A stretch of 64,000 bases of DNA from Terriglobia bacterium (lineage in GTDB: Bacteria; Acidobacteriota; Terriglobia; Bryobacterales; Bryobacteraceae): positions 1-64,000 of the forward strand of contig JAIQFK010000002.1 in assembly GCA_020073305.1 (NCBI GenBank), written 5' to 3'. Numbering within the stretch: the first letter of the stretch is position 1; every line of letters starts with the position of its first letter. The position numbers were made by a program, and so were the translations under genes. The notes under the pieces are model-generated. The model worked only from the letters and a program-made list of their open reading frames with translations, did no database searches and had not been told where the DNA came from. This document shows, piece after piece, positions 45,903-54,651 of this stretch.

Positions 45903-47545
45903 GCCGGCACCCCCGCCTCAATGCGGCAGTGTCCCGCGGGACAGCGCCGCTCCCGGATATGCGCCTCGTATTCCTGGCGGAAATAACGCAGCGTGCTCAT
46001 CACCGGATTGGGAGCCGTCTGCCCCAGCCCGCACAGGCTGGTCTCCCGCAACAACCCGGACAGTTCTTCGAGCATGGCGAGATCGTCCTCGCTCGCGTCG
46101 CCCAGCGTCATACGCCGCAGAATATCGTGCATCTGCACGGTGCCCGCACGGCAAGGGATGCATTTGCCGCACGATTCGTCCATGCAGAATTCCATAAAGA
46201 ATCGCGCGACGTCGACCATGCAGGAGGCGTTGTCCATGACGATCAGTCCGCCGGAGCCCATGATGGACCCGATGCGCGCCAGCGATTCGTAATCTACCGG
46301 CGTGTCCAGAAACTGCTCGGGAATGCATCCGCCGGAAGGGCCGCCGGTCTGGGCCGCTTTGAACTTGCCCTCCGGAATGCCGCCGCCGATATCGAAGAGA
46401 ATCGTGCGCAGCGCCGTCCCCATGGGGACTTCGATCAAACCCGTGTTGGCGATCTTGCCGGCCAGCGCGAACACCTTGGTCCCCTTGCTCGAGGGCGTGC
46501 CGATCGACGCAAACCAGGCGCCGCCTTTTTCGATGATGGGCGGGATGTTGGCGAACGTCTCCACGTTGTTGATCAGCGTGGGCTGGTTCCACAGGCCGCT
46601 TTCCGGCGGGTACGGCGGGCGTTGTCGCGGCTGGCCGCGCTTGCCCTCGATGGACGCAATCAGTGCGGTTTCTTCGCCGCACACAAACGCGCCCGCGCCG
46701 ATGCGCAAGTCGATGCGAAACCCAAACCCGCTCTCCAGAATGCGCGAGCCCAGCAAGTGCTCGCGCTCGGCCTGTTTGATGGCCGTTTGCAGGCGCTGGA
46801 TGGCCAGCCCATATTCGCCGCGCACGTAAATGTAGCCTTGCTGCGCGCCCACGGCATAGCCCGCAATCGCCATGCCCTCCAGCACGCGATGGGGATCGCC
46901 CTCCAGCACGCTGCGATCCATGAACGCGCCCGGATCGCCTTCGTCGGCGTTGCACACGATGTATTTGGTGGGCGAGATCTGCTTGGAAACCAGCTCCCAC
47001 TTGAGACCGGTGGGATAGCCCGCGCCGCCGCGCCCGCGCAAGCCGCTGGTCTTGACCTCCTCGATCACCTCGGGCGGCTTCAGCTCGGTGAGCGCGCGGG
47101 CGAGCGACTGGTAACCTCCGGCAGCAATGTAGTCCGTGAGCTTCTCCGGATCCACGCGCCCGCTGTTGGCCAGCACGATGCGCACCTGCTGAGTGAAGAA
47201 TGGCGCATTCAAATCGATTTGGCGATCCGCTAGCGGGCGGCGATCAAGCGGGTTTCCGCTCGCCAGAGCCGGAGCGTCAGACGGCGTGACGTTGCCGTAA
47301 AGCGCAGTGCCCGACGCCGCCATCACCAGCGGCCCGCGGCTGCACATTCCCATGCAACCGGTGCCGCACACTTCCACTTTGTCTAAGCGCCCCTGCGACT
47401 TGACCTGCTCGGTGATGGCGTTGCGCAAGCCCTCAGCGCCGCACGAGATGCAACCGGCAGCCGTGCAGCAGTAAATGCGCTCGTCCAACGCCTGCTGGCG
47501 CGCCGTTTCGTCGGCTTGTGTTTGGTTCAGCTCTTCGATAGTCAT
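45899..47545 (-). CDS. hoxF: Hydrogenase diaphorase FMN/NAD-binding subunit
   Basis: A 548-residue subunit homologous to NuoF with a fused thioredoxin-like N-domain. The N-terminal 2Fe-2S centre is [11 protein letters not shown] and [13 protein letters not shown] and FMN sites are in [20 protein letters not shown] and [15 protein letters not shown]; the C-terminal [4Fe-4S] is [12 protein letters not shown]. It reduces NAD+ with electrons from H2 or the reverse. Fully sized, no lesions. Overlaps hoxU by 4 bp and follows hoxE by one base. Confidence 0.93.
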   Translation of the reverse strand: MTIEELNQTQADETARQQALDERIYCCTAAGCISCGAEGLRNAITEQVKSQGRLDKVEVCGTGCMGMCSRGPLVMAASGTALYGNVTPSDAPALASGNPLDRRPLADRQIDLNAPFFTQQVRIVLANSGRVDPEKLTDYIAAGGYQSLARALTELKPPEVIEEVKTSGLRGRGGAGYPTGLKWELVSKQISPTKYIVCNADEGDPGAFMDRSVLEGDPHRVLEGMAIAGYAVGAQQGYIYVRGEYGLAIQRLQTAIKQAEREHLLGSRILESGFGFRIDLRIGAGAFVCGEETALIASIEGKRGQPRQRPPYPPESGLWNQPTLINNVETFANIPPIIEKGGAWFASIGTPSSKGTKVFALAGKIANTGLIEVPMGTALRTILFDIGGGIPEGKFKAAQTGGPSGGCIPEQFLDTPVDYESLARIGSIMGSGGLIVMDNASCMVDVARFFMEFCMDESCGKCIPCRAGTVQMHDILRRMTLGDASEDDLAMLEELSGLLRETSLCGLGQTAPNPVMSTLRYFRQEYEAHIRERRCPAGHCRIEAGVPA

Positions 47546-47546
47546 G

Positions 47547-48083
47547 TCAGCCTATCCGGTCCAGTTCAGCTCCCAGGCTCGCTTTGGTCACGCGCGCCAG
47601 GATCTTTCCATCTGCGATCACCGCCGGCGCCAGGCCACACGAGCCGATACAGCGGGCCGTCTGCACGCTGACTTTGGAACCTGCGCCGCAGCGGCGCTGG
47701 AGCACTTCCACCAGGCCCAGCGCTCCGGCCACGTAGCAGGCTGTTCCGAGACACACCACCATGGTGTGCTCGCCCTTGGGTTCGAGCGAAAAGAAATGGT
47801 AGAAGCTCGCCACACCCAGCACGCGGCTCGGCGGCAGGCGCAGCTTGCGCGCGATCGTCTTCAGGCGCTCCGGGGAAAGAAATCCGTAGAGTTCCTGGGC
47901 GGTGTGCAGAACTTCAATCAGCGCATCGCCCGAGTATTGGTGGCGGGACATGGCGCGTTCCAGCAGCTTGTCCCGGTTGTCCTTCACCGCCGCCGGCAGC
48001 GGCTTCTCCGTTTCTGCAATTGGCGTAGGGTCCCCCCTCCCGGAAAATGCGGCGATCTGAATCGCGAACCTCCATTCTTCCAC
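47547..48083 (-). CDS. hoxE: Hydrogenase NuoE-like Fe-S subunit
   Basis: A subunit of about 178 residues homologous to Nuo[21 protein letters not shown] and [20 protein letters not shown] are family-typical; the [2Fe-2S] Cys are in [13 protein letters not shown] and [13 protein letters not shown]. The start is uncertain: GTG 48083 is used here to keep the expected N-terminal length; ATG 48182 would add about 33 unusual residues, and ATG at SRHQYS would be too short. First gene of hoxEFUYHW. Divergent from the ECF sigma gene. Confidence 0.85.
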   Translation of the reverse strand: MEEWRFAIQIAAFSGRGDPTPIAETEKPLPAAVKDNRDKLLERAMSRHQYSGDALIEVLHTAQELYGFLSPERLKTIARKLRLPPSRVLGVASFYHFFSLEPKGEHTMVVCLGTACYVAGALGLVEVLQRRCGAGSKVSVQTARCIGSCGLAPAVIADGKILARVTKASLGAELDRIG

Positions 48084-48133
48084 AGTAGCTGTCCACCGCC
48101 AATCTCCTAAAAGGGATATGCCGGGAGACCACC

Positions 48134-48162
48134 GTAACTTTTGACCCTGCCAGCCGGTTATA
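48134..48162 (+). promoter_or_regulatory. Possible ECF-type promoter of the sigma factor gene
   Basis: GTAACTT (48134-48140), a 16-base spacer, then GTTATA (48157-48162), 11 bases before the ATG. It has the spacing and AAC core expected for ECF promoters and would allow autoregulation. Weak evidence. Confidence 0.3.
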
Positions 48163-48173
48163 CCTGTTAGAAG

Positions 48174-48731
48174 ATGGCGCATGGGCGACCATTGTTAGAG
48201 GCTGACGACAACCCGACTGACGAACGGCTTCTGATCGAAGCCGCCCAGCGAGATCCTCGCCGCTTCGCCGAGCTTTACGAGCTTAACTTCGAACGGGTGT
48301 ATGCGTTCATCGCCCGGCGGGTTCGCAACCGCGAAGAGGCGGAGGACCTGACGTCAGAGGTGTTTCACCAAGCGTTGGCCAATATTCAGCGCTTCCAGTG
48401 GCGCGGCGCGCCCTTTGCAGCGTGGCTGTACCGGATGGCTGCCAACGCGATCGTGGACCGGTGGCAGAGTGTGTCCAAGGAAGACGTGGATCCCAGGCGG
48501 GACGCCACGGATCAGGCGAGTCTGGATGAAATCGAACAACACGCGATGCTCTACCAGCTCGTCGACAGTCTTCCGCCAGATCAGCGCCGCGTCATCATTC
48601 GAAGATTTGTGGAGCAAAAAAGTACGCGTGAAGTAGCCGAGGAACTCGGGCGCAGCGAAGGCGCCGTGAAACAGCTTCAGTTGCGAGCCCTCGAGAATCT
48701 GCGAGAGCGCATGGGGGGCGCCCATGGCTAA
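48174..48731 (+). CDS. ECF-type RNA polymerase sigma factor
   Basis: A 185-residue sigma factor. Region 2: RFAELYELNFERVYAFIARR, VRNREEAEDLTSEVFHQALA, then WRGAPFAAWLYRMAANAIVD; region 4: LPPDQRRVIIRRFVEQKSTR and EVAEELGRSEGAVKQLQLRA, a standard helix-turn-helix. Its stop overlaps the next gene by 8 bp. The next gene sits where an anti-sigma factor normally is but encodes a double-VOC protein (see there). It is divergent from the hox operon, though a regulatory link is not shown. Confidence 0.92.
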   Translation: MAHGRPLLEADDNPTDERLLIEAAQRDPRRFAELYELNFERVYAFIARRVRNREEAEDLTSEVFHQALANIQRFQWRGAPFAAWLYRMAANAIVDRWQSVSKEDVDPRRDATDQASLDEIEQHAMLYQLVDSLPPDQRRVIIRRFVEQKSTREVAEELGRSEGAVKQLQLRALENLRERMGGAHG

Positions 48732-49707
48732 GCCGTCTCTCATCGATCAGCTCGACCAGGCGATCCAGGCGATGCTGGCCGGCGCTACGGCCCCGCGCCC
48801 GGCCGTCGACCCACGCCTCGAATCACTCGTGGGCGTGGCCGCAGAGTTGCGTGATCTTCCGCGCGAAAGTTTCAGAGCACGTCTTAAATCCGACTTGGAA
48901 AGGAAAGCATCTATGGCAGCCGCGGCAGTCAACCCGATCCCGCAGGGATTTCACAGCCTCACACCCTATCTCATCGTGGAAGGGGCGGACCGGTTCCTCG
49001 AGTTCATGAAACAAGCCTTTGGCGCGGAGCAGAGGCTCCGCGTGCCCAAGCCCGACGGCAAGATCATGCATGCCGAGGTCAGGATCGGCGACTCACCCGT
49101 GGAGCTGGCCGACGCCAACGAACAGTATCCGCCGAGGCCCACGGCGATCCATCTGTACGTCAGCGACGCCGACGCGGTTTACCAGCGCGCGATCCAGGCG
49201 GGCGCTACCTCCACCCACGAGCCCGTGGATCAGCCATACGGCGACCGTGAGGCCGGGGTGAAAGACCCCTTCGGTAACTATTGGTACATCGCCACGCATA
49301 AGCTGGCGGGTGAGGGCAAATTCATTCCCGAGGGCCTTCGTACCGTCAACATTTACCTGCATCCGACGGGAACGGGGGAAATGATCGAATTTCTGAAGCG
49401 TGCGTTCAATGCCGAAGAAGCGGCGCGCCACGAATCGCCCGAAGGGACCATTGCGCACGCCAAGATTCAGATCGGCGATTCGATCCTCGAGATGGGCGAG
49501 GCGCATGGCCCCTATGAGCCCATGCCCACGGGAATCCATCTTTACGTGGCGGATGCGGATGCCGTCTATGCCCAGGCGATCCAGGCGGGCGCCACGTCCA
49601 TCTCCGAGCCGGCGGACCAGCCTTATGGCGATCGTTTCGCGCACGTAAAGGATCCGTCCGGCAACTCCTGGTTTATCGCCACGCACATCAAAGATGTACA
49701 GTTCTAG
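48724..49707 (+). CDS. Double VOC-domain protein coupled to an ECF sigma factor
   Basis: A 327-residue protein. The first 65 residues (SLIDQLDQAIQAMLAGATAP, LVGVAAELRDLPRESFRARL, KSDLERK) look like the short helical start of sigma-operon partners. Two PhnB-like VOC domains follow, about 70-195 and 205-325, each with PxLxVxGADxFLEFMKQAFG-type or HPTGTGEMIEFLKRAFN starts and a DPFGNYWYIATH or DPSGNSWFIATH ending; they are clear internal duplicates. Overlap of 8 bp with the sigma gene implies co-translation. VOC modules bind small ligands, so a ligand-responsive regulator of the sigma factor is an attractive but unproven reading. Confidence 0.75.
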   Translation: MAKPSLIDQLDQAIQAMLAGATAPRPAVDPRLESLVGVAAELRDLPRESFRARLKSDLERKASMAAAAVNPIPQGFHSLTPYLIVEGADRFLEFMKQAFGAEQRLRVPKPDGKIMHAEVRIGDSPVELADANEQYPPRPTAIHLYVSDADAVYQRAIQAGATSTHEPVDQPYGDREAGVKDPFGNYWYIATHKLAGEGKFIPEGLRTVNIYLHPTGTGEMIEFLKRAFNAEEAARHESPEGTIAHAKIQIGDSILEMGEAHGPYEPMPTGIHLYVADADAVYAQAIQAGATSISEPADQPYGDRFAHVKDPSGNSWFIATHIKDVQF

Positions 49708-49777
49708 CCGCGTGTCCCCATTTTTCAATATTCGCGTGTATTCGCGGCCTTAACCTTTCTGATATATTTCGTTCTGG

Positions 49778-51202
49778 GTGGAAAACGCCAACCTGAACGC
49801 ATGGCTGGTTCATAAGTCGGGGCGGCTGGCGGGCACGCGTCACTCGCTGCGGGATGACGTCACGCGCATCGGCCGCAGCGCCGAAAACGACGTCATCATC
49901 ACCGATGCAGCCATCGTATCGGGGCACCACGTCGAGATCCGTAAACAAGGTACGACATACCGCCTCTGCGATCTCAACAGCACCAACGGAACCTACCTGA
50001 ACGGCCAGCGCGTTGCCGAAGAAGTGTTGCTCGACCCCCCATGCGTCATCCGCATGGGCGCTGATGGTCCGGAGCTGAGTTTCGTCCTGGAGGATGCCCC
50101 ACCGGTCGACTTGAATCAAACCATCCTGGCTCCCTCGGCTCCCCTGGTTATCGCTCCCGAAGAAGAGACCGAGCCGGTTGGCATGAGCAAGGTTCATGAT
50201 GACCTGCTTTCCGAAGCTGTCGAGCGAGCCCGTGTGGCGCGGCGCATGGGTACCGGCGATTCCACGGTTGTCATCATGCGCCAGATGCTGGACACCGCAC
50301 TGCACCGGACCGGCCGGAAATTCAAGGCGGTCATCGCCGTGCTTGTGTGCGCCCTGGCCGGCACCAGCGCATACGGCTTCTGGAAGATCCAAGGGCTCAA
50401 GAAAGAAAAAGGCCAAATCGACGGGCAGATCCAGCAGGTGGAAGTCATGCTGGCACACGCGAAGGAGGACGCCCCCGAGACCGATCAGCTCATTGACCAG
50501 CTCGACCAATATCAAGACGAGGCCGTGGCGTTGCAGAGCAACCTCCTCTACCGCGTGGCTTCATTCGAACACGAGGAAGCTATCAAACACGAAATCCGCA
50601 CTTTGATGAAAGAGTTCGGCGCCGAAACATACAGCATCCCGCCGGAGTTTGTGGCCAGCGTCAAGCACTTCATCGAACAAAATCAGGGACCCGACCGCTC
50701 GAACATGGAACGCGCGTTGGGCCAAGCCAGCAAGCAGATGGATGTGATGCGCCGGATTTTCGAGGAGAACAATCTGCCGCCCGACTTGGCTTACATCGTA
50801 TTGGTTGAAAGTGCGCTCACGAGCGGCAGTGTCAGCTCGGCCGGCGCGGTTGGCCTTTGGCAGTTCACGCCCGTCACAGCCAGAGGGTACGGATTGAGAG
50901 TGGGCAACGGCGTGGATGAGCGGCTGGACACCGCCAAGTGTACGCGCGCCGCGTGCAAGTATATTCGCGACCTGATTCTGGATTTCGGCGCCGGCAGTTC
51001 CGTCATGCTGGCCCTGGCGGCGTACAACCTGGGTCCGGCGAAGGTCAAGACCGCCATCCGCAAGGTCAACGACCCAATTAAGCAGCGAAACTTCTGGTAC
51101 CTGTACCGCGCTCGAGCCGTGCCTCCGGAAACGCGCGAATACGTGCCCAAAGTCATCGCCGTCATGCTCATCGGCCGCAACCCGGAACACTACGGTTTGT
51201 AG
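49778..51202 (+). CDS. FHA-domain/membrane/lytic transglycosylase fusion
   Basis: A 474-residue fusion. FHA domain at about 25-105 (TRIGRSAENDVIITD, GHHVEIRKQGTTYRLCDLNS and TNGTYLNG), which binds phospho-threonine; Glu/Pro-rich linker; membrane helix about 183-201; coiled coil about 205-265; SLT lytic transglycosylase domain about 325-440 with catalytic Glu344 (VLVESAL), GAVGLWQFTPVTARGYG and LALAAYNLGPAKV. It would place a murein-cleaving domain outside and a phospho-sensing domain inside, linking kinase signalling to wall remodelling. GTG 49778 is the start. FHA-SLT fusion is not an arrangement I know as standard. Confidence 0.85.
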   Translation: MENANLNAWLVHKSGRLAGTRHSLRDDVTRIGRSAENDVIITDAAIVSGHHVEIRKQGTTYRLCDLNSTNGTYLNGQRVAEEVLLDPPCVIRMGADGPELSFVLEDAPPVDLNQTILAPSAPLVIAPEEETEPVGMSKVHDDLLSEAVERARVARRMGTGDSTVVIMRQMLDTALHRTGRKFKAVIAVLVCALAGTSAYGFWKIQGLKKEKGQIDGQIQQVEVMLAHAKEDAPETDQLIDQLDQYQDEAVALQSNLLYRVASFEHEEAIKHEIRTLMKEFGAETYSIPPEFVASVKHFIEQNQGPDRSNMERALGQASKQMDVMRRIFEENNLPPDLAYIVLVESALTSGSVSSAGAVGLWQFTPVTARGYGLRVGNGVDERLDTAKCTRAACKYIRDLILDFGAGSSVMLALAAYNLGPAKVKTAIRKVNDPIKQRNFWYLYRARAVPPETREYVPKVIAVMLIGRNPEHYGL

Positions 51203-51228
51203 CGCGTAATCTGCTTCAAGAGGGAAGA

Positions 51229-52182
51229 ATGAATTACTTATCCCTGTTCCTCGCCATCCCGACGTTGGCTTTCGCCGCCGGGCAACCTGTTTTTCGCAAC
51301 GCCGACCGGCTCGACAAACTCGTGCGCGACGTCGCGGCTTCCGCCGTGGATCGCTTCGGAAAGGGCGGCCTTACCGCGGACAAAATCTCCATCACCATCA
51401 TCGATCTTGCCGATCCGAAAAATCCCGTCCGCGCAAGCTACCGGGGCCAGGAGCCCACGTATCCGGCGAGCGTGGTCAAGCTGTTCTATCTGGTTGCCGC
51501 CCATCACCAGATGGAGGAGGGCATCCTCCAGCGGACTCCCGAGCTTGAGCGCGCCCTGCACGACATGATCGTCGACTCCTCGAACGACGCGACGCACTTT
51601 GTGGTCGACATGCTCAGCGGCACGACAAGCGGTCCTGAACTCGGCGAGGCCGCGCTCCGCGACTGGATGGACAAGCGCAATTGGATCAACCACTACTTTG
51701 CGGCGCTCGGCTACGACAAGATCAACGTCAATCAGAAAACGTGGTGCGAGGGCCCTTACGGTCGCGAGCGCCAGGGTCTGGGGCCGGACTTCGAAAACCG
51801 CAACAAGCTGACCACTGACGCCGTCGCGCGGCTGTGGTACGAGATCGTGACCGGACGCGCCGCATCCCCAGAGGGCACGCGACAGATGGTGAGTCTGCTG
51901 CATCGCGATCCCTTCGCCAAATCGGAAGATCCGGACGATCAAGCTACCGCATACACGGGAAAGTCGCTGCCGCCGGGCTCGCAATATTACTCCAAGGCCG
52001 GCTGGACTTCAGACACGCGCCACGACACCGCCTACATCCGGCTGCCCAATGGCGCGGAGTACATCCTGGCGGTTTTCACGGTCGACAACAGCAAGCAGAC
52101 CGAAATTCTTCCGTTCGTCTCTCAACGGGTGGCGCAGGAATTCGCGGTCTCGACCATCGCGGGCGGGCACGTGGTTCACTAG
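51229..52182 (+). CDS. Exported class A beta-lactamase-like serine hydrolase
   Basis: A 317-residue secreted protein. Signal peptide MNYLSLFLAIPTLAFAAGQP; active-site SxxK as SVVK at 81-84 (YPASVVKLFYLVAA), SxN as SSN at 117-119 (VDSSND), and K[T/S]G-like KAG at 256-258 (SKAGWTSDTRHDTA). These are the three motifs of penicillin-interactive enzymes, but the Omega-loop Glu166 motif is not evident, so beta-lactam hydrolysis is uncertain; a peptidase or esterase role is possible. It follows the FHA-SLT gene by 26 bases and precedes the M64 peptidase by 5, suggesting one transcript concerned with the envelope. Confidence 0.8.
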   Translation: MNYLSLFLAIPTLAFAAGQPVFRNADRLDKLVRDVAASAVDRFGKGGLTADKISITIIDLADPKNPVRASYRGQEPTYPASVVKLFYLVAAHHQMEEGILQRTPELERALHDMIVDSSNDATHFVVDMLSGTTSGPELGEAALRDWMDKRNWINHYFAALGYDKINVNQKTWCEGPYGRERQGLGPDFENRNKLTTDAVARLWYEIVTGRAASPEGTRQMVSLLHRDPFAKSEDPDDQATAYTGKSLPPGSQYYSKAGWTSDTRHDTAYIRLPNGAEYILAVFTVDNSKQTEILPFVSQRVAQEFAVSTIAGGHVVH

Positions 52183-52187
52183 AGACT

Positions 52188-53573
52188 ATGCGCTGCCTGT
52201 TTGTTCTACTGGCTGCCGCGGCAGTCTCAGCGTCGGCCGAGTCCCCTAGCCCGCGCATCCTGCGGGTCGATTACGTGCACACGGGCGCTGCTTCTGAAGA
52301 GCAGTTCGCGCTCGACGGTATCTCGCTGGAGGGCGACTGGCCGGGGCCGCTCGACCGCTGGATCGATGAGACCAATCTCGGCCCATACCGTTTTCAGGTG
52401 CTGGATCGCGCCTCGCGGCGCGTCATCTATTCCCGCGGTTTCGCCAGTGTTTTCGGCGAATGGCAGGAAACCGACGAGGCCAAGCAGTTGCGGCGCGCCT
52501 TTCACGAGAGCGTCCGCTTTCCGGCGCCCGCATCACCCGTGCGACTGGTGATCCAGAGCCGCGGGCCGGCCAACGAGTTTCGTGACCTGTGGTCGGTGAT
52601 GATCGACCCGTCAGATCCCGCCATCGACCGGAGCGGTCCGCCGAAAGTGAAAGTCTGGGCGGTCATCGAGAACGGTGCGCCTCGGGACAAGGTCGACCTC
52701 TTGCTGCTCGGCGATGGATACACGGCGGCGGAGGTGGACAAGTGGCATCGCGATGCGCGCCGCACCGCCGAATTGCTGTTCGCGGCATCGCCTTTCAAGG
52801 AACACCGGCAGGACTTCAACGTCTGGGCCATCGACACTCCAGCGGAAGAGAGCGGCGTGTCGCGCCCCTCCGATGCCGTCTACCGCCGTTCGCCGCTCGG
52901 CGCCTCTTATGATGCCTTCGGGTCGGAGCGCTACATTCTCACCTTCGATAACAAACGGCTGCGGGAAATCGCGTCGGCAGCGCCGTACGAGTTCATTGAA
53001 ATCGTGGTGAACGGCCGCAAATACGGCGGCGGCGGAATTTTCAACTCGTTTGCGACCGTGGCCGCCGATAATGCGTTCACACCGTATGTTTTCGTACACG
53101 AATTCGGGCACCATTTCGCAGGATTGGCGGACGAATATTACACCTCTGACGTGGCTTACTCGAGCGACGCGAAACGGCCCGAACCGTGGGCGCCCAACGC
53201 CACCGCCGACCCGCTTGCCGCGAAATGGCATCAACTGCTGAGCCCAGGCGTCGAGCTTCCCACGCCTTGGCCCAAGCAGGAATTCGAGCAGATGGAGAAG
53301 CAGATCCAGGAGCGCCGCCGTCAGATCCGCGCGCAGCACCGTCCCGAAGAGGAGATGGAGGCGCTGTTCGCCGAGGAACGCGGCCACGACACCCGGCTCC
53401 TCGCCTCAGGCCCAAGTGCTAGCAAAATCGGGGCTTTTGAGGGTGCCGAGTACCAGTCGCACGGCTATCACCGGCCTCAGCAGGACTGCATCATGTTCAC
53501 GCGCGACGAAGTCGGCTTTTGCGCCGTCTGCCGCCGCGCCATCGAACGGATCATCGCGATGTACGCTAAGTGA
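52188..53573 (+). CDS. Exported M64-family metallopeptidase
   Basis: A 461-residue secreted zinc peptidase. ATG 52188 gives a signal peptide (CLFVLLAAAAVSASA) five bases after the previous stop. The M64 (IgA-peptidase-like) core has DKVDLLLLGDGYTAAEVDKW, KYGGGGIFNSFATVAADNAF and the zinc motif HEFGH at 304-308 followed by LADEYY, Asp315 being the probable third ligand. An Arg/Glu-rich coiled stretch (QEFEQMEKQIQERRRQIRAQ) is inserted before the Cys-containing end FCAVCRRA. Host-protein cleavage known from pathogens does not follow; environmental protein degradation is likelier. Confidence 0.85.
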   Translation: MRCLFVLLAAAAVSASAESPSPRILRVDYVHTGAASEEQFALDGISLEGDWPGPLDRWIDETNLGPYRFQVLDRASRRVIYSRGFASVFGEWQETDEAKQLRRAFHESVRFPAPASPVRLVIQSRGPANEFRDLWSVMIDPSDPAIDRSGPPKVKVWAVIENGAPRDKVDLLLLGDGYTAAEVDKWHRDARRTAELLFAASPFKEHRQDFNVWAIDTPAEESGVSRPSDAVYRRSPLGASYDAFGSERYILTFDNKRLREIASAAPYEFIEIVVNGRKYGGGGIFNSFATVAADNAFTPYVFVHEFGHHFAGLADEYYTSDVAYSSDAKRPEPWAPNATADPLAAKWHQLLSPGVELPTPWPKQEFEQMEKQIQERRRQIRAQHRPEEEMEALFAEERGHDTRLLASGPSASKIGAFEGAEYQSHGYHRPQQDCIMFTRDEVGFCAVCRRAIERIIAMYAK

Positions 53574-53594
53574 AGAGCAGCTTCAATTTACCCC

Positions 53595-53624
53595 TTGCTT
53601 TTTCCCCTTTTGTTCGCCCATAAT
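53595..53624 (+). promoter_or_regulatory. Likely sigma-70 promoter of lexA
   Basis: TTGCTT (53595-53600), an 18-base spacer and CATAAT (53619-53624), 8 bases before the ATG. The leader is therefore very short. No SOS box of the E. coli or Bacillus type is obvious. Confidence 0.45.
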
Positions 53625-53632
53625 CATTTCAA

Positions 53633-54250
53633 ATGGCACTCACCAAGCGGCAGAAGGAAGTCGTTGATTTCATCGCGAAGTTCGTCGACGACAATGGCTA
53701 CAGTCCCAGCTATGAGGAGATCGCGCACGGGCTCAACCTCGCGTCGCTCGCCACCGTCCACAAGCACATTTCCGCGCTCGAAGCCAAAAACTACCTCAAA
53801 CGTGGATTCAACCGCAGCCGCTCGCTCGATCTGGGTCCTCGATACGTGCAGGAGCACCGGCGTCAGCGGGAACTGGAGGTGCCGCTGTTGGGGAGAATTG
53901 CGGCCGGCCGGCCGGTGGAGGCGATTGAGCAGCGCGCGACGCTCAGCTTCGCCGACTTTGCGGGCAACCGGGACACATACGCCCTGGAAGTCCGCGGCGA
54001 TTCGATGATTGAAGATCACATCTGCGACGGCGACATGATTCTGGTGGAACGCACCGCTGACGTTCGGGACGGGGATATCGTGGTCGCGCTGGTTTCCGGC
54101 GTGGAAACCACGCTCAAACGGATCTACCGCGAGGCCGGCGACCGCATCCGTCTGCAGCCGGCCAACTCATCGCTTCAGCCGATCTTTGTGCCGGCGTCGG
54201 AAGTCCAGATACAGGGACGGCTTCTGGCCGTGCTTCGGAAGTACAAATGA
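53633..54250 (+). CDS. lexA: SOS repressor LexA
   Basis: A 205-residue LexA. N-terminal winged helix: MALTKRQKEVVDFIAKFVDD, then YSPSYEEIAHGLNLASLATV; self-cleavage site Ala91-Gly92 in GRIAAGRPVEA; catalytic Ser124 in VRGDSMIEDHI and Lys162 in GVETTLKRIY. Complete, so it can be cleaved on RecA activation. The winged-helix region differs from E. coli at the recognition helix (SLATVHKHISAL), so the operator may differ too. Its target genes are not apparent in the window. Confidence 0.95.
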   Translation: MALTKRQKEVVDFIAKFVDDNGYSPSYEEIAHGLNLASLATVHKHISALEAKNYLKRGFNRSRSLDLGPRYVQEHRRQRELEVPLLGRIAAGRPVEAIEQRATLSFADFAGNRDTYALEVRGDSMIEDHICDGDMILVERTADVRDGDIVVALVSGVETTLKRIYREAGDRIRLQPANSSLQPIFVPASEVQIQGRLLAVLRKYK

Positions 54251-54258
54251 GTCTGCGA

Positions 54259-54555
54259 TTACGCTAGCGCGCTTTCCGCTTTGCCATCGCGAATTTCTTG
54301 CTCGGCCCGAAGCCAGTCTTCTTGAGCCGATCCGCCGGTAAACCCTCGTGCTTCCCAATACGAATACGCAAGGCGGGCTATGGCCTCCTGGGCAACGGTC
54401 GTTTCCGGCATGGCCGTGCGCTTCGAATCCGCGGAGGACATCTCAGGAGTTGAAAATTCCGAGCTCTTGGTGCGCGTTGCGCGGCGTTTGACGGGACTTG
54501 CAGCAGCGGCGGCGCCCGTGGGATCGGAGTAAATGGTGTGATGCTTTCTGGTCAT
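54259..54555 (-). CDS. DUF2934-domain protein
   Basis: A 98-residue protein. ATG 54555 follows GGGGGAA and begins MTRKHHTIYSDPTGAAAAAS. The C-terminal half is a DUF2934 module, IARLAYSYWEARGFTGGSAQ followed by EDWLRAEQEIRDGK, a helical domain common in acidobacteria and proteobacteria, function unknown. The N-terminal linker is Ser/Thr/Lys-rich and probably disordered. Convergent with lexA, nine bases apart. Confidence 0.75.
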   Translation of the reverse strand: MTRKHHTIYSDPTGAAAAASPVKRRATRTKSSEFSTPEMSSADSKRTAMPETTVAQEAIARLAYSYWEARGFTGGSAQEDWLRAEQEIRDGKAESALA

Positions 54556-54651
54556 TGAAGATTCCCCCTTCTTTGCCTTCCTGCCTATTTTATCAAAGCC
54601 TCGGTCTTCTTCCGAGAAAAAACTTTTATGGGGACGATAAGCCCGCACCCG

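Noticed and set aside
45929-47233. Plus-strand frame of 434 codons opposite hoxF
   Set aside because: Antisense shadow; composition and lack of motifs argue against a gene.
48084-48173. Sigma-54 promoter for the hox operon
   Set aside because: A TGGCA-like sequence occurs on the minus strand, but no TGC element at the required spacing.
51229-52182. Genuine antibiotic-resistance beta-lactamase
   Set aside because: SxxK, SxN and KAG are present but the Omega-loop Glu motif is not evident; a general serine hydrolase is the safer call.
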